Assembly: GCF_015668195.1 (NCBI RefSeq) | Contig: NZ_JADPFC010000005.1 | Coordinates: forward strand, 124,001 to 188,000 | Direction of reading: 5' to 3' | DNA: 64,000 nt | DNA from: Romboutsia_C sp015668195 | GTDB lineage: Bacteria > Bacillota > Clostridia > Peptostreptococcales > Peptostreptococcaceae | Shown: piece after piece, positions 62,829 through 64,000 of the stretch | Layout of the letters: every line of letters starts with the position of its first letter | Numbering within the stretch: the stretch's first letter is position 1 | The notes under the pieces: generated by a model | The model's database searches: none | What the model was told of the DNA's origin: nothing | The model's input: the letters and a program-made list of their open reading frames with translations, nothing else | Translations under genes and position numbers: made by a program

Positions 62829-64000
62829 ATGGAAACTCTAAACGGATTAAAGAGAACTCACTATTGTGGGGACTTAAGAGAAAACAATATAAATGAAGAA
62901 GTTGTCCTTATGGGATGGGTTCAAAAGAAAAGAAACTTAGGTGGATTAGTGTTTGTTGACTTAAGAGACAGAAGTGGATTATGCCAAATAATATTTGATA
63001 CTGACGTTAACGCTGAAGCTTTTGCTAAGGCTGAAAAGTTAGGATCTGAATATGTTATAGCTGTTAAGGGAAAAGTTTGTGAAAGATCATCTAAAAACCC
63101 TAACATGCCAACTGGTGATATAGAAGTATTTGCTACTGAACTTAGAATACTTAATGAATCGCAAACACCACCAATATATATAAAAGATGATGATAATGTA
63201 TCAGAAGAATTAAGACTTAAGTATAGATACTTAGATTTAAGAAAGCCATCTATGCAAAAGACTTTAATGTTAAGAAGTAAGGTTGCAAATATAGTAAGAA
63301 ACTACTTAACAGAAAACAACTTCTGTGAAATAGAAACACCTTTCTTAATAAAGCCAACTCCAGAAGGTGCTAGAGATTATCTTGTACCAAGTAGAGTTAA
63401 TGAAGGTAAATTCTATGCTTTACCACAATCACCACAATTATTTAAACAATTATTAATGGTAAGTGGTATGGATAGATACTTCCAAATAGTTAAGTGCTTT
63501 AGAGATGAAGACCTAAGAGCAGACAGACAACCTGAGTTTACTCAAATAGACTGTGAAATGTCTTTCGTTGAGCAAGAAGATGTTATGGCAATAATGGAAA
63601 AAATGGTGCAAACTATATTTAAAGAAATATTAAATGTAGATGTAGCATTACCACTTCCAGTTATGACATATGCTGAAGCTATGGAAAGATACGGAAGTGA
63701 CAAGCCTGATACTAGATTTGGATATGAATTAACTAATATATCTGATTTAGTAGCAAACTGTGGATTTGGAGTATTTGCTAATGCTACTAAAGATGGAATG
63801 AGTGTTAGAGGTATAAATGTTGAAGGCAAATCTGATGAAATAAGTAAAAAGCAATTAAGTAAAATAGAAGACCATGCTAAGACTTACAGAGCTAAAGGTC
63901 TTGCTTGGATGAGAATAGGAGCTAACAGAGAAGTTACTTCTCCAATAGCTAAGTTCTTTACACAAGAAGAATTAACAGCTATACTTGACAGAATGAATGC
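62829..64000 (+). CDS. aspS: Aspartyl-tRNA synthetase (3' truncated by window end)
   Basis: The first 390 residues of about 590. The OB-fold anticodon domain (GWVQKKRNLGGLVFVDLRDRSG near 29) is followed by the class II catalytic core: RYRYLDLRKP-type segment near 133, motif 1 region, PQSPQLFKQLLMVSGMDRYFQIVKCFRDEDLRADRQPEFTQ near 196 (motif 2 with the Asp-binding residues), then the bacterial insertion domain. TGGAGGG precedes the ATG. Confidence 0.96.
   Translation, partial: METLNGLKRTHYCGDLRENNINEEVVLMGWVQKKRNLGGLVFVDLRDRSGLCQIIFDTDVNAEAFAKAEKLGSEYVIAVKGKVCERSSKNPNMPTGDIEVFATELRILNESQTPPIYIKDDDNVSEELRLKYRYLDLRKPSMQKTLMLRSKVANIVRNYLTENNFCEIETPFLIKPTPEGARDYLVPSRVNEGKFYALPQSPQLFKQLLMVSGMDRYFQIVKCFRDEDLRADRQPEFTQIDCEMSFVEQEDVMAIMEKMVQTIFKEILNVDVALPLPVMTYAEAMERYGSDKPDTRFGYELTNISDLVANCGFGVFANATKDGMSVRGINVEGKSDEISKKQLSKIEDHAKTYRAKGLAWMRIGANREVTSPIAKFFTQEELTAILDRMN

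Overview
The window looks like a chromosomal segment of a low-GC, anaerobic, spore-forming Firmicute, most likely a member of the Peptostreptococcaceae related to Clostridioides, Romboutsia or Paraclostridium. The signs are very A/T-rich DNA with AT-ending codons, strong AGGAGG-type ribosome binding sites, pyruvate formate-lyase with its activase, a spoIIA-sigF-spoVA sporulation cluster, the clostridial SCIFF peptide (scfA) with its radical SAM maturase, and a ferredoxin. The genus is inferred from gene content only; no rRNA gene is present. One run of Ns (41228-41325) marks a scaffold gap.

Layout. 1-5.9 kb: the end of a ClC channel, a YprB-like exonuclease, a UvrD/PcrA helicase, a small membrane protein and an asparaginase. 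5.9-6.8 kb: a non-coding region with two tandem 95-bp near-identical units that read as small RNA genes on the minus strand. 6.8-9.2 kb: a cysteine desulfurase and ThiI, a tRNA 4-thiouridine pair. 9.3-12.6 kb: pflA and pflB on the minus strand. 12.9-15.6 kb: a Ca/Na antiporter and a DEAD-box helicase. 15.8-20.5 kb: spoIIAA-spoIIAB-sigF behind a good sigma-H promoter, then spoVAA-AB-AC-AD-AE. 20.6-27.7 kb: a class A PBP, YunB, SpoIVB, a small protein, an amidase and a phospholipase C-like protein. 27.9-38 kb: ABC-F, DUF1461, HflX, HEAT, a degenerate Nudix protein, YigZ, DUF2935, a split TauE/SafE exporter, ferredoxin, NadE and YebC.

37.8-41.4 kb holds the accessory region. The last 153 bp of yebC are repeated exactly 3,268 bp downstream, and a 78-bp part of the same sequence appears again after the gap. 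Between the copies lie a tyrosine recombinase split by an apparent -1 frameshift, a membrane protein with a C-terminal Cys/His motif, a decayed gene with two in-frame TAA codons, and two copies of a palindromic hairpin. This is best read as a small integrative element inserted at the 3' end of yebC. The scaffold gap at its right end has flanks that overlap by 79 nt, so it may be an assembly artefact or a sign of mixed excised and integrated molecules.

41.4-64 kb: DUF1540 and hypothetical genes, then a conserved block of bofC-like, ruvC-ruvA-ruvB, queA, a membrane protein, tgt, yajC, TIGR04086, scfA-scfB and gamma carbonic anhydrase, followed by ABC1 kinase, recJ, apt, relA, dtd, MBL-fold hydrolase, hemZ, hisS and the first part of aspS. 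The themes are tRNA modification and charging, DNA repair, the stringent response and sporulation.
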